The position numbers and the translations under genes were made by a program. Below are positions 8,793 through 21,339 of a stretch of 46,041 bases of DNA, in pieces; position 1 is the stretch's first letter, and every line of letters starts with the position of its first letter. A model generated the notes under the pieces. The model worked only from the letters and a program-made list of their open reading frames with translations. It was not told the DNA's origin and made no database searches. Location of the stretch: positions 1 through 46,041 of the forward strand of contig CABZEW010000014.1 of the NCBI GenBank assembly GCA_902524845.1, in the 5' to 3' direction. This stretch comes from an uncultured Alphaproteobacteria bacterium (GTDB lineage Bacteria; Pseudomonadota; Alphaproteobacteria; Rhodobacterales; Rhodobacteraceae).

Positions 8793-9083
8793 ATGACACA
8801 AAAACCGATGACAAAGGCGCAGCTAGTATCGGCGTTAGCAGACGCAACAGGTTCCGATAAGGCCTCTTCAAATAGAATGTTAGATGCATTATCGGGTATA
8901 ATTACCAAAGAAGTAGCAGCAGGAGGCGCAGTAACAGTTCCAAATGTTGGAAAGTTTTTTTGTAGAGCAAGGCCTGAAAGAATGGTTAGAAATCCTGCCA
9001 CGGGTGAACAAATGAAAAAGCCGGCTGATAGGGTCGTTAAAATTACTGTTGCAAAGGCTCTAAAAGACGTAATCAACTCTTAA
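8793..9083 (+). CDS. hup: HU-family nucleoid DNA-binding protein
   Basis: A 96-residue HU/IHF-fold protein that bends and compacts DNA. The beta-arm signature is visible: GAVTVPNVGKFFCRARPERMVRNPATGE (in two overlapping motifs, about residues 44-72). The N-terminal helices MTKAQLVSALADATG and the Lys/Ala-rich end KITVAKALKDVINS complete the fold. The pattern PATGEQMKKPADRVVKIT resembles HU of Rhodobacterales, one of the taxonomic hints here. AAGGG lies seven bases before the ATG. The upstream region has three copies of TTTGATT (two direct, one inverted) at 8730-8760, possibly regulatory. Confidence 0.93.
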   Translation: MTQKPMTKAQLVSALADATGSDKASSNRMLDALSGIITKEVAAGGAVTVPNVGKFFCRARPERMVRNPATGEQMKKPADRVVKITVAKALKDVINS

Positions 9084-9107
9084 AAAGTCTATCCGAATAC
9101 GATCTAG

Positions 9108-12454
<3,347 letters not shown>

Positions 12455-12506
12455 TTAAAAATACAATATTTTGAATTGTTCATTTTTTTAAAAAAGGAGT
12501 TTAGAT

Positions 12507-13541
12507 TTGGAAAAAAGGCAAGTTATAGACCTTATTGGAGATACGCCTCTTATAAAACTTAGAAAGGCATCTGAAGAAACAGGGTGTAATATATTTGGAA
12601 AAGCAGAGTTTTTAAATCCAGGGCAATCCATTAAAGATAGAGCTGCATTAGAAATAATAAAAAAGGCAATTGCGTCCAGAGAGTTAGGCCCTGGTGGTTC
12701 GATAGTTGAGGGAACAGCAGGAAATACGGGAATTGGTCTTTCTCTCGTCGCTAGCTTCTATGGCTTTCAATCAGTGATAGTTATACCAGAAACACAAACG
12801 GAAGAAAAAAAGGAAGCCTTGAAAATGCTGGGAGCTAAATTGATAGAAGTGCCAGCAAAGCCATATAGCGACCCTAATAATTATATCAAATACTCACAAC
12901 GACTAGCCTCTGAATTAAATAAGGTTTCGAAGACTGGGGCTTTTTGGGCAAATCAATTTGATAACTTGAATAATAGGCAAGCGCATATCGAAAATACAAG
13001 TCGGGAAATTTGGGAGCAGACAGATGGGAAAATTGACGGTTTTATATGTTCTGTCGGGACAGGCGGTACTTTAGCAGGTGTCAGCATTGGATTAAAAGAG
13101 AGAGACCCTAATATTAAGATCGGGTTAGCTGATCCAGATGGATCAGCTCTCTTCAAATATTATAATGATGGAGTGCTAAAATCAGAGGGCTCGTCAATTA
13201 CGGAGGGAATAGGACAAGGACGGATTACAAAGAACTTGGAAGGGTTAAAACCTGACTTAAGTTATAACGTTAAAGATGACGAAGCGCTAAACACAATTTA
13301 CTCTCTTATAGTTGAGGAAGGCTTGAGCCTTGGCACGTCATCGGGAATAAACATATGCGGAGCGATTAAGATGGCCAAAGATCTTGGGCCTGGCCACAAC
13401 ATTGTTACGATACTATGTGATCATAGCCAGAGATATAAATCCAAACTTTTTAATATGCATTTTCTCAAAGAAAAAAAATTACCCATTCCTGTTTGGTTTA
13501 AAAATGAAAATCACACCTTGCCGAATGTTTTCATAAAGTAA
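12507..13541 (+). CDS. cysK: Cysteine synthase (O-acetylserine sulfhydrylase)
   Basis: A 344-residue PLP enzyme of the cysteine synthase/cystathionine beta-synthase family. The Schiff-base Lys43 is in NPGQSIKDRAA, the substrate loop is EGTAGNTGIGLS (about 68-79), and the PLP phosphate loop is GTGGTLAG (184-191). It makes cysteine from O-acetylserine and sulfide. It is longer than E. coli CysK (323), with a C-terminal extension ending NVFIK, as in the alphaproteobacterial subgroup. The start is TTG with AAGGAG at ideal spacing (12494-12499), so this unusual start is well supported. The 3' end overlaps the convergent TSUP gene by 31 bases. Confidence 0.92.
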   Translation: MEKRQVIDLIGDTPLIKLRKASEETGCNIFGKAEFLNPGQSIKDRAALEIIKKAIASRELGPGGSIVEGTAGNTGIGLSLVASFYGFQSVIVIPETQTEEKKEALKMLGAKLIEVPAKPYSDPNNYIKYSQRLASELNKVSKTGAFWANQFDNLNNRQAHIENTSREIWEQTDGKIDGFICSVGTGGTLAGVSIGLKERDPNIKIGLADPDGSALFKYYNDGVLKSEGSSITEGIGQGRITKNLEGLKPDLSYNVKDDEALNTIYSLIVEEGLSLGTSSGINICGAIKMAKDLGPGHNIVTILCDHSQRYKSKLFNMHFLKEKKLPIPVWFKNENHTLPNVFIK

Positions 13542-14317
13542 ATGATAAAATCTGATTTATAAAAAAGATTTGTAGCTGCAATAAGAAGGAAAAACATGAG
13601 TAACGTTTCGAATAACTTTTCAGATATAAAGGATCTTATTTTTTCTCCAATTAAAAACCCCAGAATTGAAGGGAATAGCATCAAAATGGAGAATATTAGG
13701 CTCTGATTGTCTAGTAAATCAAAGAAATAATGAGTAAAAAAAAGTCCAGACGAACCAACAAAGATAAAAAGGCCAGTAAGGCCAACGAACTGCCCTTTGT
13801 TTGCTTTCCTTATTACAAGAAGTACAGCAATTGTTGGCGCCCACACATGCGTTAATCCTGCAGCTATGCCTATAATGGCCCCCGATACAACTTGTAAAGA
13901 TTTATCAAATCCTAGCCCGAAGGATGGAGAAAACCCTGACCAGCGGTAAGTCACAAAAATGACAATAATCAAGCCAAGCAAAAAAGAAAGTGTTTTCTGT
14001 CCTAACGAAAATGAATAGAAGCTAAATGTGAAAGTACAAGCAAAAAGCGAAACCAATAAAAACTTGTTTGATAAAACCATATTGATTCTATCGACTGATC
14101 TATAAAACTGTAAAAAATTCGTAACCAGAGTCGGGACTATTATTAGCATCATTGCTAGTCTTGGTGAGGTGTAAAAGCTAAGGAGTGTTATTGAGACAAG
14201 AGGTAACCCCATCCCGATACTTCCTTTTACCATTCCAGCAAATAAAAATACGGCAGCGGTTAAAAAAAAGAAATAATTCGCAACACCATCATTAGAAAAA
14301 ATGAATAAATTAAACAA
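13511..14317 (-). CDS. TSUP (TauE/SafE) family membrane permease
   Basis: A 268-residue protein with about eight membrane helices. The N-terminal repeat motif FAGMVKGSIGMGLPLVS is typical of the TSUP family, with the second-half counterpart GAIIGIAAGLTHVWAPTIAV. Members export sulfite, sulfoacetate or similar organosulfur anions; convergence with a cysteine synthase gene makes sulfur handling attractive but proves nothing. The start chosen is TTG at 14317, overlapping the pncB stop by eight bases, with only a weak ribosome site, so translation is probably coupled. No in-frame ATG occurs before the first motif. Confidence 0.82.
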   Translation of the reverse strand: MFNLFIFSNDGVANYFFFLTAAVFLFAGMVKGSIGMGLPLVSITLLSFYTSPRLAMMLIIVPTLVTNFLQFYRSVDRINMVLSNKFLLVSLFACTFTFSFYSFSLGQKTLSFLLGLIIVIFVTYRWSGFSPSFGLGFDKSLQVVSGAIIGIAAGLTHVWAPTIAVLLVIRKANKGQFVGLTGLFIFVGSSGLFFTHYFFDLLDNQSLIFSILMLFPSILGFLIGEKIRSFISEKLFETLLMFFLLIAATNLFYKSDFIIYFMKTFGKV

Positions 14318-15602
14318 TTAAATTTTCTTTACTCTGCTCGTGTAAACCAAAAATGTTTTTATAGTGCTCTATCTTTTTGTCCGGACCCATCGCCTTATTG
14401 GCATTATCTGACAATTTGACGGTCGGTTGCCCATTGGCAGAGACAGCTTTACAGACCAATGAAAAAGGATCCAACGCTCCATTGTTAATCAAACCTCGAA
14501 AATCATTTGTTAATAAAGTTCCCCAGCCAAAACCTATTTGAACTTTCTGATTAAATTTCTGATATAGATTGATAATCTTTTTGGTATCGAGACCATCTGA
14601 AAATATTATCAATTTCTTTTTGGTGTTTTCACCTTTTTTTTGCCACCAGTCAATTGCAGATTGGGCTCCTATTTCGGGATCACCTGAATCAATTCTTACT
14701 CCAGTCCACGACGCAAGCCAGTCAGGCGCATTATTTAAAAATTTTTGTGTGCCATATGTATCAGGTAATATTACCCGTAAATTTCCATCATGCTCTTCAT
14801 GCCAATCTTCTAAAACCTTATATGGAGCCTGTTTTAAGTCCTTATCGGTTTTTGCCAAGGCCGAAAAGATCATAGGAAGCTCATGAGCATTTGTGCCTAT
14901 AGCTTCGAGCTCACGCCTCATAGCAATTAAACAATTCGATGTACCAATAAACTTTGAACCCATACCTTCGCACATTGCTTGCACACACCAATCCTGCCAA
15001 AGAAAGCTATGCCGCCTTCTGGTTCCAAAGTCAGCTATTCTTATCTTGTCGAGCAACTTTAAAGCCTCGATTTTCTCCCAAAGCTTGGTCATCGCCCTTG
15101 CATACAGAACCTGCAGCTCGAAGCGCCCCATATTTTTTAAAACAGCCTTAGATCTTAACTCTGTCAATACGGACAAAACGGGAACCTCCCAAAACATAAC
15201 CTCTGCCCATGGACCTTCAAAGCTTATTTCAAACTGCCCATCTTTTTTTTTGAGCTCATATTCTGGTAATTTAAGTTTCTCTAACCAATCTATAAACGAT
15301 GGACGAAATATGGCGCGCTTTCCGTAGAATAAATTTCCTCTAAGCCAAGTCGACTCCCCTTTACTCAAGGATAAATCTCTTATATGATTTAATTGTTCTC
15401 TTAACTCTTGCTCGTCTATAACATCAGCCAGAAGTATCTTGCTTGATCTGTTTAAAACAGAAAATTTTACAGATACTTCAGGGGCATTTCGTAATACAAA
15501 TTGAGCCATTAATAATTTATAAAAATCTATGTCCAATAGAGACCTAACGATCGGATCAATTTTCCAATTATGGTTATAAACTCTGGACGCAATATCTATC
15601 AT
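14310..15602 (-). CDS. pncB: Nicotinate phosphoribosyltransferase
   Basis: A 430-residue enzyme of NAD salvage that joins nicotinate and PRPP to give nicotinate mononucleotide with ATP hydrolysis. Motifs are LLDIDFYKLLMAQF near the N-terminus, RIADFGTRRRHSF, the phosphorylated His region GTNAHELPM (His about 240), VRIDSGDPEIGA, and IIFSDGLD followed by GFGWGTLLTND. I chose the ATG at 15602 (MIDIASRVYN), which matches the family start as I remember it, over the GTG at 15641. The TSUP gene overlaps its 3' end. Confidence 0.93.
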   Translation of the reverse strand: MIDIASRVYNHNWKIDPIVRSLLDIDFYKLLMAQFVLRNAPEVSVKFSVLNRSSKILLADVIDEQELREQLNHIRDLSLSKGESTWLRGNLFYGKRAIFRPSFIDWLEKLKLPEYELKKKDGQFEISFEGPWAEVMFWEVPVLSVLTELRSKAVLKNMGRFELQVLYARAMTKLWEKIEALKLLDKIRIADFGTRRRHSFLWQDWCVQAMCEGMGSKFIGTSNCLIAMRRELEAIGTNAHELPMIFSALAKTDKDLKQAPYKVLEDWHEEHDGNLRVILPDTYGTQKFLNNAPDWLASWTGVRIDSGDPEIGAQSAIDWWQKKGENTKKKLIIFSDGLDTKKIINLYQKFNQKVQIGFGWGTLLTNDFRGLINNGALDPFSLVCKAVSANGQPTVKLSDNANKAMGPDKKIEHYKNIFGLHEQSKENLIV

Positions 15603-15782
15603 AAAATCATAACACAAAGATTCTAATCCAAATGCAAGCACTATTAGAAGTTATAACGTTTTAATAACACAACTAAATATGAGCGCGCTTTTTGATTTTT
15701 AATTGAGCAAAGTATTGAGGAATTGATTTTTTGATGGTTTATTCATAGTTATCGGCACCTTAGGAAAAGGGAGTTCAACTCA

Positions 15783-16703
15783 ATGGCTTTTGAATTTTTT
15801 AATAATAATGGAAAATTTTTTAAAGGTAACTTGCATGGCCACAGTGATCTGTCCGATGGAAAGCTAACACCAAAAGAAGTGTGTCGTAGTTATGTTAAAA
15901 AAGGCTATGATTTTATCTCAATAACCGATCATTTCCTCGGGATGTTTAATTACCCAATAGCAGTACCCGAATTAAATATAGAAAATTTTACGGTGATACC
16001 TGGAGCGGAATTGCATACAAGCAAGATGGGAAATGGAGAGCTTTGGCATATGCTTGCTTTAGGTTTGAACACTAAATTTGCACCACCTCCACAACCTAAC
16101 TTTCTGATAAACAATAAATCGGAAGACATTGAAAGCTTGAGTTTGCGGCTTTCTGAAGCTGGTGCTTTTGTCTCACTCACACACCCTGAATGGAACGGCA
16201 TGACGCTTCAGGATACGCTTAAGGTAAAAAAAGTACACGCTATTGAAATATATAATCATGGATGTGCTATCGAGTGCGATCGAGGGTCAGGAATTGCTGT
16301 ATTGGACCAAGCTCTTAATCAGGGAAAACACCTTAATATTATAGCCACAGACGACTCTCATTTTCATATCGATGATGCCTTTGGTGGTTGGGTTATGGTG
16401 AAGTCTGAGGTTAACAGCGCAGCATCTATACTCGAAGCTCTCAAAAATGGTAATTACTATTCATCTCAAGGTCCTGATTTCAAAAATATCAAAGTTAAAG
16501 AAGGACAATTAGAAGTGTCATGCTCACCCGTTGAAAAAATCATTGTCAGTGGATACGGATCCGCATCCATATACAAGAATAAATCCGATATGGAGGCAGC
16601 GGTATTTAATTTAGCCTTACTTCCCCAAAAAAAGTGGCTAAGAATTACACTAATTGACAAGAAGGGTAATAGGGCTTGGACTAATCCAATTTATGATTAC
16701 TAA
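15783..16703 (+). CDS. PHP-domain metal-dependent phosphoesterase
   Basis: A 306-residue protein of the PHP superfamily (histidinol-phosphatase/polymerase fold; the CehA/McbA-like group). Metal-binding motifs are GNLHGHSDLSDG (HxH, about residues 17-22), ISITDHFLG, LTHPEWNG, and the late IIATDDSHFH. Such proteins are phosphoesterases with two or three metals; the substrate is not known. The C-terminal third looks like a beta-rich domain outside the PHP barrel. GGGAG lies about ten bases before the ATG. It is not clearly in an operon: pncB diverges upstream and an alpha/beta hydrolase gene converges seven bases downstream. Confidence 0.82.
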   Translation: MAFEFFNNNGKFFKGNLHGHSDLSDGKLTPKEVCRSYVKKGYDFISITDHFLGMFNYPIAVPELNIENFTVIPGAELHTSKMGNGELWHMLALGLNTKFAPPPQPNFLINNKSEDIESLSLRLSEAGAFVSLTHPEWNGMTLQDTLKVKKVHAIEIYNHGCAIECDRGSGIAVLDQALNQGKHLNIIATDDSHFHIDDAFGGWVMVKSEVNSAASILEALKNGNYYSSQGPDFKNIKVKEGQLEVSCSPVEKIIVSGYGSASIYKNKSDMEAAVFNLALLPQKKWLRITLIDKKGNRAWTNPIYDY

Positions 16704-16710
16704 GTTGGTT

Positions 16711-17619
16711 CTATTTCGTTTGAATTAAAAAGTTTATAATCTCATTAAATATTCCTCTAGCCTTCCTTGATAAATGACGCGCTCTTAAAAACCCATGGGG
16801 TAAACCCAAACCCTGCAAAAAAGTTATATCACAGCCATGTTTCTTTAAACTTTCTATATAAGCCTGACAATCTTCTGCCAAGGGGTCAATTTCAGCGCTT
16901 ACCAGTAATGTCTTGGGCATATTATCATTATCAAAATTTCTTATAAGATCATGGAGTCCCTTCTCTGGCGGAAGGCCTGCACATTTGTGATAAAAACCTA
17001 TTTCATCTTGATTTAATAATGGAGCATCCCAAAACCGTCTCTTATTGGGGCCATTGATCTGACCAGCCAAATCGGGGTATATTAGAACTTGTGCATCTGG
17101 ACGAATTGCTACATTTCTGACCTTATTGGACACAAAACCAGCCAGAGTACCACCTGCGCTATCACCCATCACAATCAATCGTCTTTCAGGATTTTTTATA
17201 AAATAGTAAAAGCGAATAGCATCAAGAAAAAACTCAGGGTACTTAACTTCTGGAGCACGTGAATAGTCTAATAGGAAAACGTTAAACCCAGTGATGTCAC
17301 AAATTTCAGCGCATATATCATCATGACTTTCAAGACCTCCCAGAACAAAGCCTCCTCCATGGAAATATATCAAATCAGACTTATTATCAGAGTTCTTTGA
17401 ATAGTGTCGATATGCTACCGATCTCTCTTTAAAGTCTACTTTTTTGTCCTCGGCCTGTACGTTTTGAGGCCTAGCTTTTTTGAAATGTTTTACCATTTCA
17501 TTATAACTTTGCCGCATTTCTGCTATCGATCCGCTAGAAGGTTTTGCGCCGAAAGACTCTGCAATTCGTATGAATTCTTTTATTTCATCGTCGAACAAAT
17601 TTTCATATTTTGAGATCAT
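16711..17619 (-). CDS. Alpha/beta hydrolase, hormone-sensitive lipase (family IV) type
   Basis: A 302-residue carboxylesterase-like protein. The oxyanion-hole motif is YFHGGGFVLGG (about residues 84-94), the nucleophile Ser is in VMGDSAGGTLAG, the acid is probably in AEIDPLAED, and the catalytic His is in GLPHGFLRA. No signal peptide is seen, so it is likely cytoplasmic, acting on short-chain esters or lactones; the true substrate is unknown. It is a single gene, divergent from the ABC importer operon. Confidence 0.88.
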   Translation of the reverse strand: MISKYENLFDDEIKEFIRIAESFGAKPSSGSIAEMRQSYNEMVKHFKKARPQNVQAEDKKVDFKERSVAYRHYSKNSDNKSDLIYFHGGGFVLGGLESHDDICAEICDITGFNVFLLDYSRAPEVKYPEFFLDAIRFYYFIKNPERRLIVMGDSAGGTLAGFVSNKVRNVAIRPDAQVLIYPDLAGQINGPNKRRFWDAPLLNQDEIGFYHKCAGLPPEKGLHDLIRNFDNDNMPKTLLVSAEIDPLAEDCQAYIESLKKHGCDITFLQGLGLPHGFLRARHLSRKARGIFNEIINFLIQTK

Positions 17620-17670
17620 TTTCAGTAGCTACTTACCCTAGGTCAATTGTAAAAATATTCATGTTTTCTC

Positions 17671-17699
17671 TTGTCATAGTTAAAAATGTTACTTAACAT
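17671..17699 (+). promoter_or_regulatory. Candidate promoter of the peptide-type ABC importer operon
   Basis: TTGTCA (17671-17676) and TAACAT (17694-17699) are separated by 17 bases, about 80 bases before the GTG start of the binding-protein gene. The -10 match is modest (4 of 6) and other AT-rich hexamers nearby could serve, so this is only a candidate. Confidence 0.3.
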
Positions 17700-17779
17700 T
17701 TATGATAATCTTTATAAGAAATGTAGGAAAATCTTTCTATGACAGATCGATTTATACAAAAATTTAGGGGAGAAAACAC

Positions 17780-19372
17780 GTGAAAGATAAATTCATAAAA
17801 GATCAACAAGATAAATTGTCGCTTGGAGCAATTGATAGGCGGCAGTTTATGACCTCGGCAATCGCAGCGGGTATAGCCATACCTACCGCCTTGTCATTAG
17901 CCAGTGATGCGATAGCGGCAACACCGAAGAAAGGCGGAAAATTTAGAATGGGTCTAGGGCACGGCTCTACTACCGACACGCTTGACTCAGGAACATCAGA
18001 AAATCATTTTACTCTTGTTAATGGCTACACCTTTGGAAACCATCTAACCGAAATTAATAATGAAGGAAAGCTCGTAGGAGAACTAGCTGAGACGTTGGAG
18101 TCCGATGACGGGAAGACTTGGGTATTTAACTTAAGAAAAGGTGTCGAGTTTCATAATGGAAAAACAATGACATCAGAAGATGTTTTAGCGTCTTATGCAC
18201 ATCATATGGGAGAAAAGTCAACTTCTGCTGCAAAGGGCTCACTCTCACCCGTCAAGAGCATTAAGGCAGATGGAAAATATAAGGTTATAATGGAATTGGA
18301 TAGCCCTGATACTGATTTCCCTTACATTGTAAGTGACTATCATATCTCTATCAGGCCGGCTGGCGATATGACCTCAGGTATTGGTACAGGCGGATACATA
18401 GTTCAATCCTTTGAACCAGGTGTGAAGTCTGTGTTAAAGAGAAATCCAAATTACTGGAAAGAGGGCGCAGCGCACTTTGATGAAGTTGAATTATTATCGA
18501 TTGTTGACCCGAATGCTAGACAAACTGCTTTGATGAGTGGCGAAATTGATGCAATGGATAGGGTTGATCTGAAAACCATCAATTTAATGAAGCGTAACCC
18601 AAATATAAACATTATGCAGGCAACAGGAACGGCTCACTACACCTTTCCAATGCGCCTCAATGTTGATCCATTTGGTGATTATGACTTGAGAATGGCGTTG
18701 AAGTGGGCTGTTGATCGGCAAGAGCTAGTTGACAAGATTCTTCTGGGTTATGGAGCAGTAGGTAATGATATTCCAATCGGTACTGCTAATTATTTTCATA
18801 ATTCAGACTTACCTCAAAGAGAATTTGACGCTGACAAGGCGGCTTTTCATTATAAAAAATCAGGTCACTCTGGAAAGGTACAGTTATCTGCCGCTGATGC
18901 CGCCTTCGCTGGCGCTGTCGACGCTGCCCAATTGATGGCGAACTCTGCGAAGAAAGCAGGAATTGACATCGAAGTAATACGGGAGCCTAATGACGGATAT
19001 TGGTCCAATGTATGGAATAATGATGCTAAGGGCTGGTGTGCGTGTTACTGGGGTGGACGACCAGCTGAGACTATGATGTTCTCAGCAGCTTATGTGGCCG
19101 AGTCAAATTGGAATGACACTATGTGGAAAACAACCGACTCCGCTGTTAAGTTTAATAAGCTTGTTAAAGACGCGAGGAAAGAACTAGACGAGAGTAAGAA
19201 ACGGGATATTCTATATGAGTGCCAGCGTTTAATTTATGACGATGGCGGACTACTATGCCCTCTCTTTAACAGTTATGTAAGTGCCAACAGTAAGAAAATT
19301 GCGCATGGACAAATTGCGGCAAACTGGGATAGCGATGGCGCCAAATGTGTTGAGCGTTGGTGGTTTGCCTAA
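17780..19372 (+). CDS. ABC importer substrate-binding protein, family 5 (DppA/OppA/NikA type)
   Basis: A 530-residue periplasmic binding protein of the SBP_bac_5 family. The N-terminus has a twin-arginine signal, DRRQFMTSAIAAG, with a hydrophobic stretch ending near SDAIAATPKK, so it is probably exported folded by Tat. Family features are GELAETLESDDGKTWVFNLR, VEFHNGKTMTSEDVLAS and VLKRNPNYWKEG. The ligand may be a di- or oligopeptide or another small molecule; sequence alone cannot say. The GTG start is supported by AGGGGAG (17766-17772). It is the first gene of a five-gene operon, with a hairpin between it and the permease genes. Confidence 0.93.
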   Translation: MKDKFIKDQQDKLSLGAIDRRQFMTSAIAAGIAIPTALSLASDAIAATPKKGGKFRMGLGHGSTTDTLDSGTSENHFTLVNGYTFGNHLTEINNEGKLVGELAETLESDDGKTWVFNLRKGVEFHNGKTMTSEDVLASYAHHMGEKSTSAAKGSLSPVKSIKADGKYKVIMELDSPDTDFPYIVSDYHISIRPAGDMTSGIGTGGYIVQSFEPGVKSVLKRNPNYWKEGAAHFDEVELLSIVDPNARQTALMSGEIDAMDRVDLKTINLMKRNPNINIMQATGTAHYTFPMRLNVDPFGDYDLRMALKWAVDRQELVDKILLGYGAVGNDIPIGTANYFHNSDLPQREFDADKAAFHYKKSGHSGKVQLSAADAAFAGAVDAAQLMANSAKKAGIDIEVIREPNDGYWSNVWNNDAKGWCACYWGGRPAETMMFSAAYVAESNWNDTMWKTTDSAVKFNKLVKDARKELDESKKRDILYECQRLIYDDGGLLCPLFNSYVSANSKKIAHGQIAANWDSDGAKCVERWWFA

Positions 19373-19395
19373 GATTTTAGAGGTTAATTTAAATA

Positions 19396-19421
19396 GGAAG
19401 GGCGGGTAATTCTGCCCTTCT
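19396..19421 (+). other. Intercistronic hairpin after the binding-protein gene
   Basis: An inverted repeat GAAGGGC (19397-19403) and GCCCTTC (19414-19420), extended by one G-T pair, with a ten-base loop, lies between the binding-protein stop and the first permease start. No long T tract follows, so it may be a 3'-end stabiliser or processing site that lets the binding protein be made in excess, rather than a full terminator. Confidence 0.6.
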
Positions 19422-19441
19422 AAAAATAAATAGATAATTCT

Positions 19442-20422
19442 TTGCATCCTGTAGTAAAAACAGTTCTCGAGCGTTTGGCGTTAGGCTTAGCAACCCTATT
19501 TTTCGTTTCTTTAATCATCTTCTCTGCAATCGAAATGCTGCCCGGGGACTTTGGACAAGCGATCTTAGGTCAAGCAGCATTACCAGAAACCGTAGCCGCT
19601 TTTCGCGCAGAGCTAGGACTCGATAAGCCCGCATATATTAGGTATTTCGACTGGGCACTGGGTGCAATACAAGGAGATCTTGGAACGTCTTTTTCCGGGC
19701 GCAACGCCTCAGGTGCCGACCGATCTGCTGAAGTGGTAGATAAGATAGCGCCCAGACTATGGAATACACTGTTTTTAGCCTCTATGGCGGCCATTATTGC
19801 CGTTCCCCTATCATTGATTCTTGGAATTCTAACAGCACTCTACCGTAACTCGTTTTTCGACAGATCTGTAAACACAGCCACTTTAACTACAATTTCATTT
19901 CCTGAATTTTTTGTTGCTTACATCTTAATTTTATTTTTTGCATCGCTTAATCAGATATTTCCATCATTGGCTAACGTTGATGCTGATACAGCTTTCGGTG
20001 AAAGAATTTATCGTACAGCACTGCCTGCTTTTACCTTAACGTTGGTTATCGTCGCTCACATGATGAGAATGACTCGAGCGGCGATAATAAATTTACTCGC
20101 AAGCCCCTACATTCAGATGGCCAAGCTATCGGGAGCCTCTCAAACAGAGATTATTATTAAACACGCGTTGCCGAATGCTTGGGCACCTATTGCTACTGTA
20201 ATAGCCTTTAATTTGGCCTACTTAGTTGTAGGAGTGGTCGTAGTCGAGGTCGTTTTTGTATATCCTGGAGTAGGTCAACTGATGGTAGATGCTGTTAGAA
20301 CCAGAGATATACCGGTTGTACAAGGATGTGCTCTTATCTTCGCTGTGACGTATATTCTGTTAAATCTTTTAGCCGATATAATAGGCATAGTTACCAACCC
20401 AAGATTACTGCATCCTAAATGA
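19442..20422 (+). CDS. ABC importer permease (DppB/OppB type)
   Basis: A 326-residue inner-membrane permease with six helices. It has the DppB-type N-terminus (LFFVSLIIFSAIEMLPGD), GELGLD-type region AELGLDKPAYIRYFDWALG, and the coupling loop MAKLSGASQTEIIIKHALPNA (EAA motif, shown to 20 residues as MAKLSGASQTEIIIKHALPN). The start is TTG; the Shine-Dalgarno is poor and no better in-frame start precedes it. The stop overlaps the next start as ATGA, so translation is coupled. It forms the channel with the following permease. Confidence 0.92.
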   Translation: MHPVVKTVLERLALGLATLFFVSLIIFSAIEMLPGDFGQAILGQAALPETVAAFRAELGLDKPAYIRYFDWALGAIQGDLGTSFSGRNASGADRSAEVVDKIAPRLWNTLFLASMAAIIAVPLSLILGILTALYRNSFFDRSVNTATLTTISFPEFFVAYILILFFASLNQIFPSLANVDADTAFGERIYRTALPAFTLTLVIVAHMMRMTRAAIINLLASPYIQMAKLSGASQTEIIIKHALPNAWAPIATVIAFNLAYLVVGVVVVEVVFVYPGVGQLMVDAVRTRDIPVVQGCALIFAVTYILLNLLADIIGIVTNPRLLHPK

Positions 20423-21339
20423 ACAAAGACTCAAACGCATATTCTGCCACTGGAGAAGTGGGCTCTGTAGTTGAGAATCGTTCAACTTTCACGAGGGCGA
20501 AAATTGAACTCAATAAGGCACCACTTACCGCTAAATTCGGCATTTTTATAATTACTGTTTTTGTAGGGTTAGCTATTTTTGCTCCCCTTATAGCCCCTTA
20601 TGGTGAGGCTGAAGTCTTTCCTGAGCCTTACGCACCTTGGAACGCAAATCATATATTTGGAACCGACCAGATTGGTCGCGATATATTTTCAAGATTGATA
20701 TTTGGAGCACGAAATACTGTTGGCGTTGCTTTTGCTACTACAATTCTTGCATTTTTGATTGGAGGTGCATTAGGGTTAACTGCTGCTATTAATAGATCAT
20801 ATCTGGATCTTTTTTTGAGCAGGACCGTAGATGTTTTAATGGCAATCCCTCAGCTAATTTTTGCTTTGGTTCTTTTATCCATCTTCGGCTCTACAGTTGT
20901 AAACTTGGTCATAATAATTGCGGTTTTGGACTCTACGCGTGTTTTTCGCCTTACTAGAGCTGTTTCTCTAAATGTTGTGGTAATGGATTATGTTGAAGTT
21001 GCCAAACTGCGAGGAGAAAATATTAGCTGGGTCATGCGAAAGGAAATTTTACCAAACATTCTTCCACCTTTGATTGCTGAATTTGGTCTACGTTTTTGCT
21101 TTGTGTTTTTATCCATTGCTGCTCTCTCTTTTTTAGGGGTCGGCATTCAACCACCAACAGCCGATTGGGGTTCCATGGTTAGAGAAAATGCCTCTCTCAT
21201 ACAGTTTGCCCAATACGATTTAAAGGCAGCTATGACGCCACTTCTACCGGCCGCAGCAATTGCCTTATTAACAGTCGCGGTTAATTTTGTGGTGGATTGG
21301 TTTTTACATAAAACAAGCGGAATAAAAGATGAAAAATAA
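20419..21339 (+). CDS. ABC importer permease (DppC/OppC type)
   Basis: A 306-residue permease of the DppC family, with the N-terminal cytoplasmic segment, a first helix (FGIFIITVFVGLAIFAPLIA), the marker HIFGTDQIGRDIFSRLIFGA and the EAA coupling loop EVAKLRGENISWVMRKEILP. The C-terminal FLGVGIQPPTADWGSMV is also typical. The start overlaps the DppB-type stop by four bases (ATGA), and the end overlaps the ATPase start by eleven. It pairs with the upstream permease. Confidence 0.93.
   Translation: MNKDSNAYSATGEVGSVVENRSTFTRAKIELNKAPLTAKFGIFIITVFVGLAIFAPLIAPYGEAEVFPEPYAPWNANHIFGTDQIGRDIFSRLIFGARNTVGVAFATTILAFLIGGALGLTAAINRSYLDLFLSRTVDVLMAIPQLIFALVLLSIFGSTVVNLVIIIAVLDSTRVFRLTRAVSLNVVVMDYVEVAKLRGENISWVMRKEILPNILPPLIAEFGLRFCFVFLSIAALSFLGVGIQPPTADWGSMVRENASLIQFAQYDLKAAMTPLLPAAAIALLTVAVNFVVDWFLHKTSGIKDEK

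Noticed and set aside
17720-17760. Pho box upstream of the peptide-type importer (ATGACAG near 17738)
   Set aside because: Only one heptamer is present; no partner lies eleven bases away in either direction.
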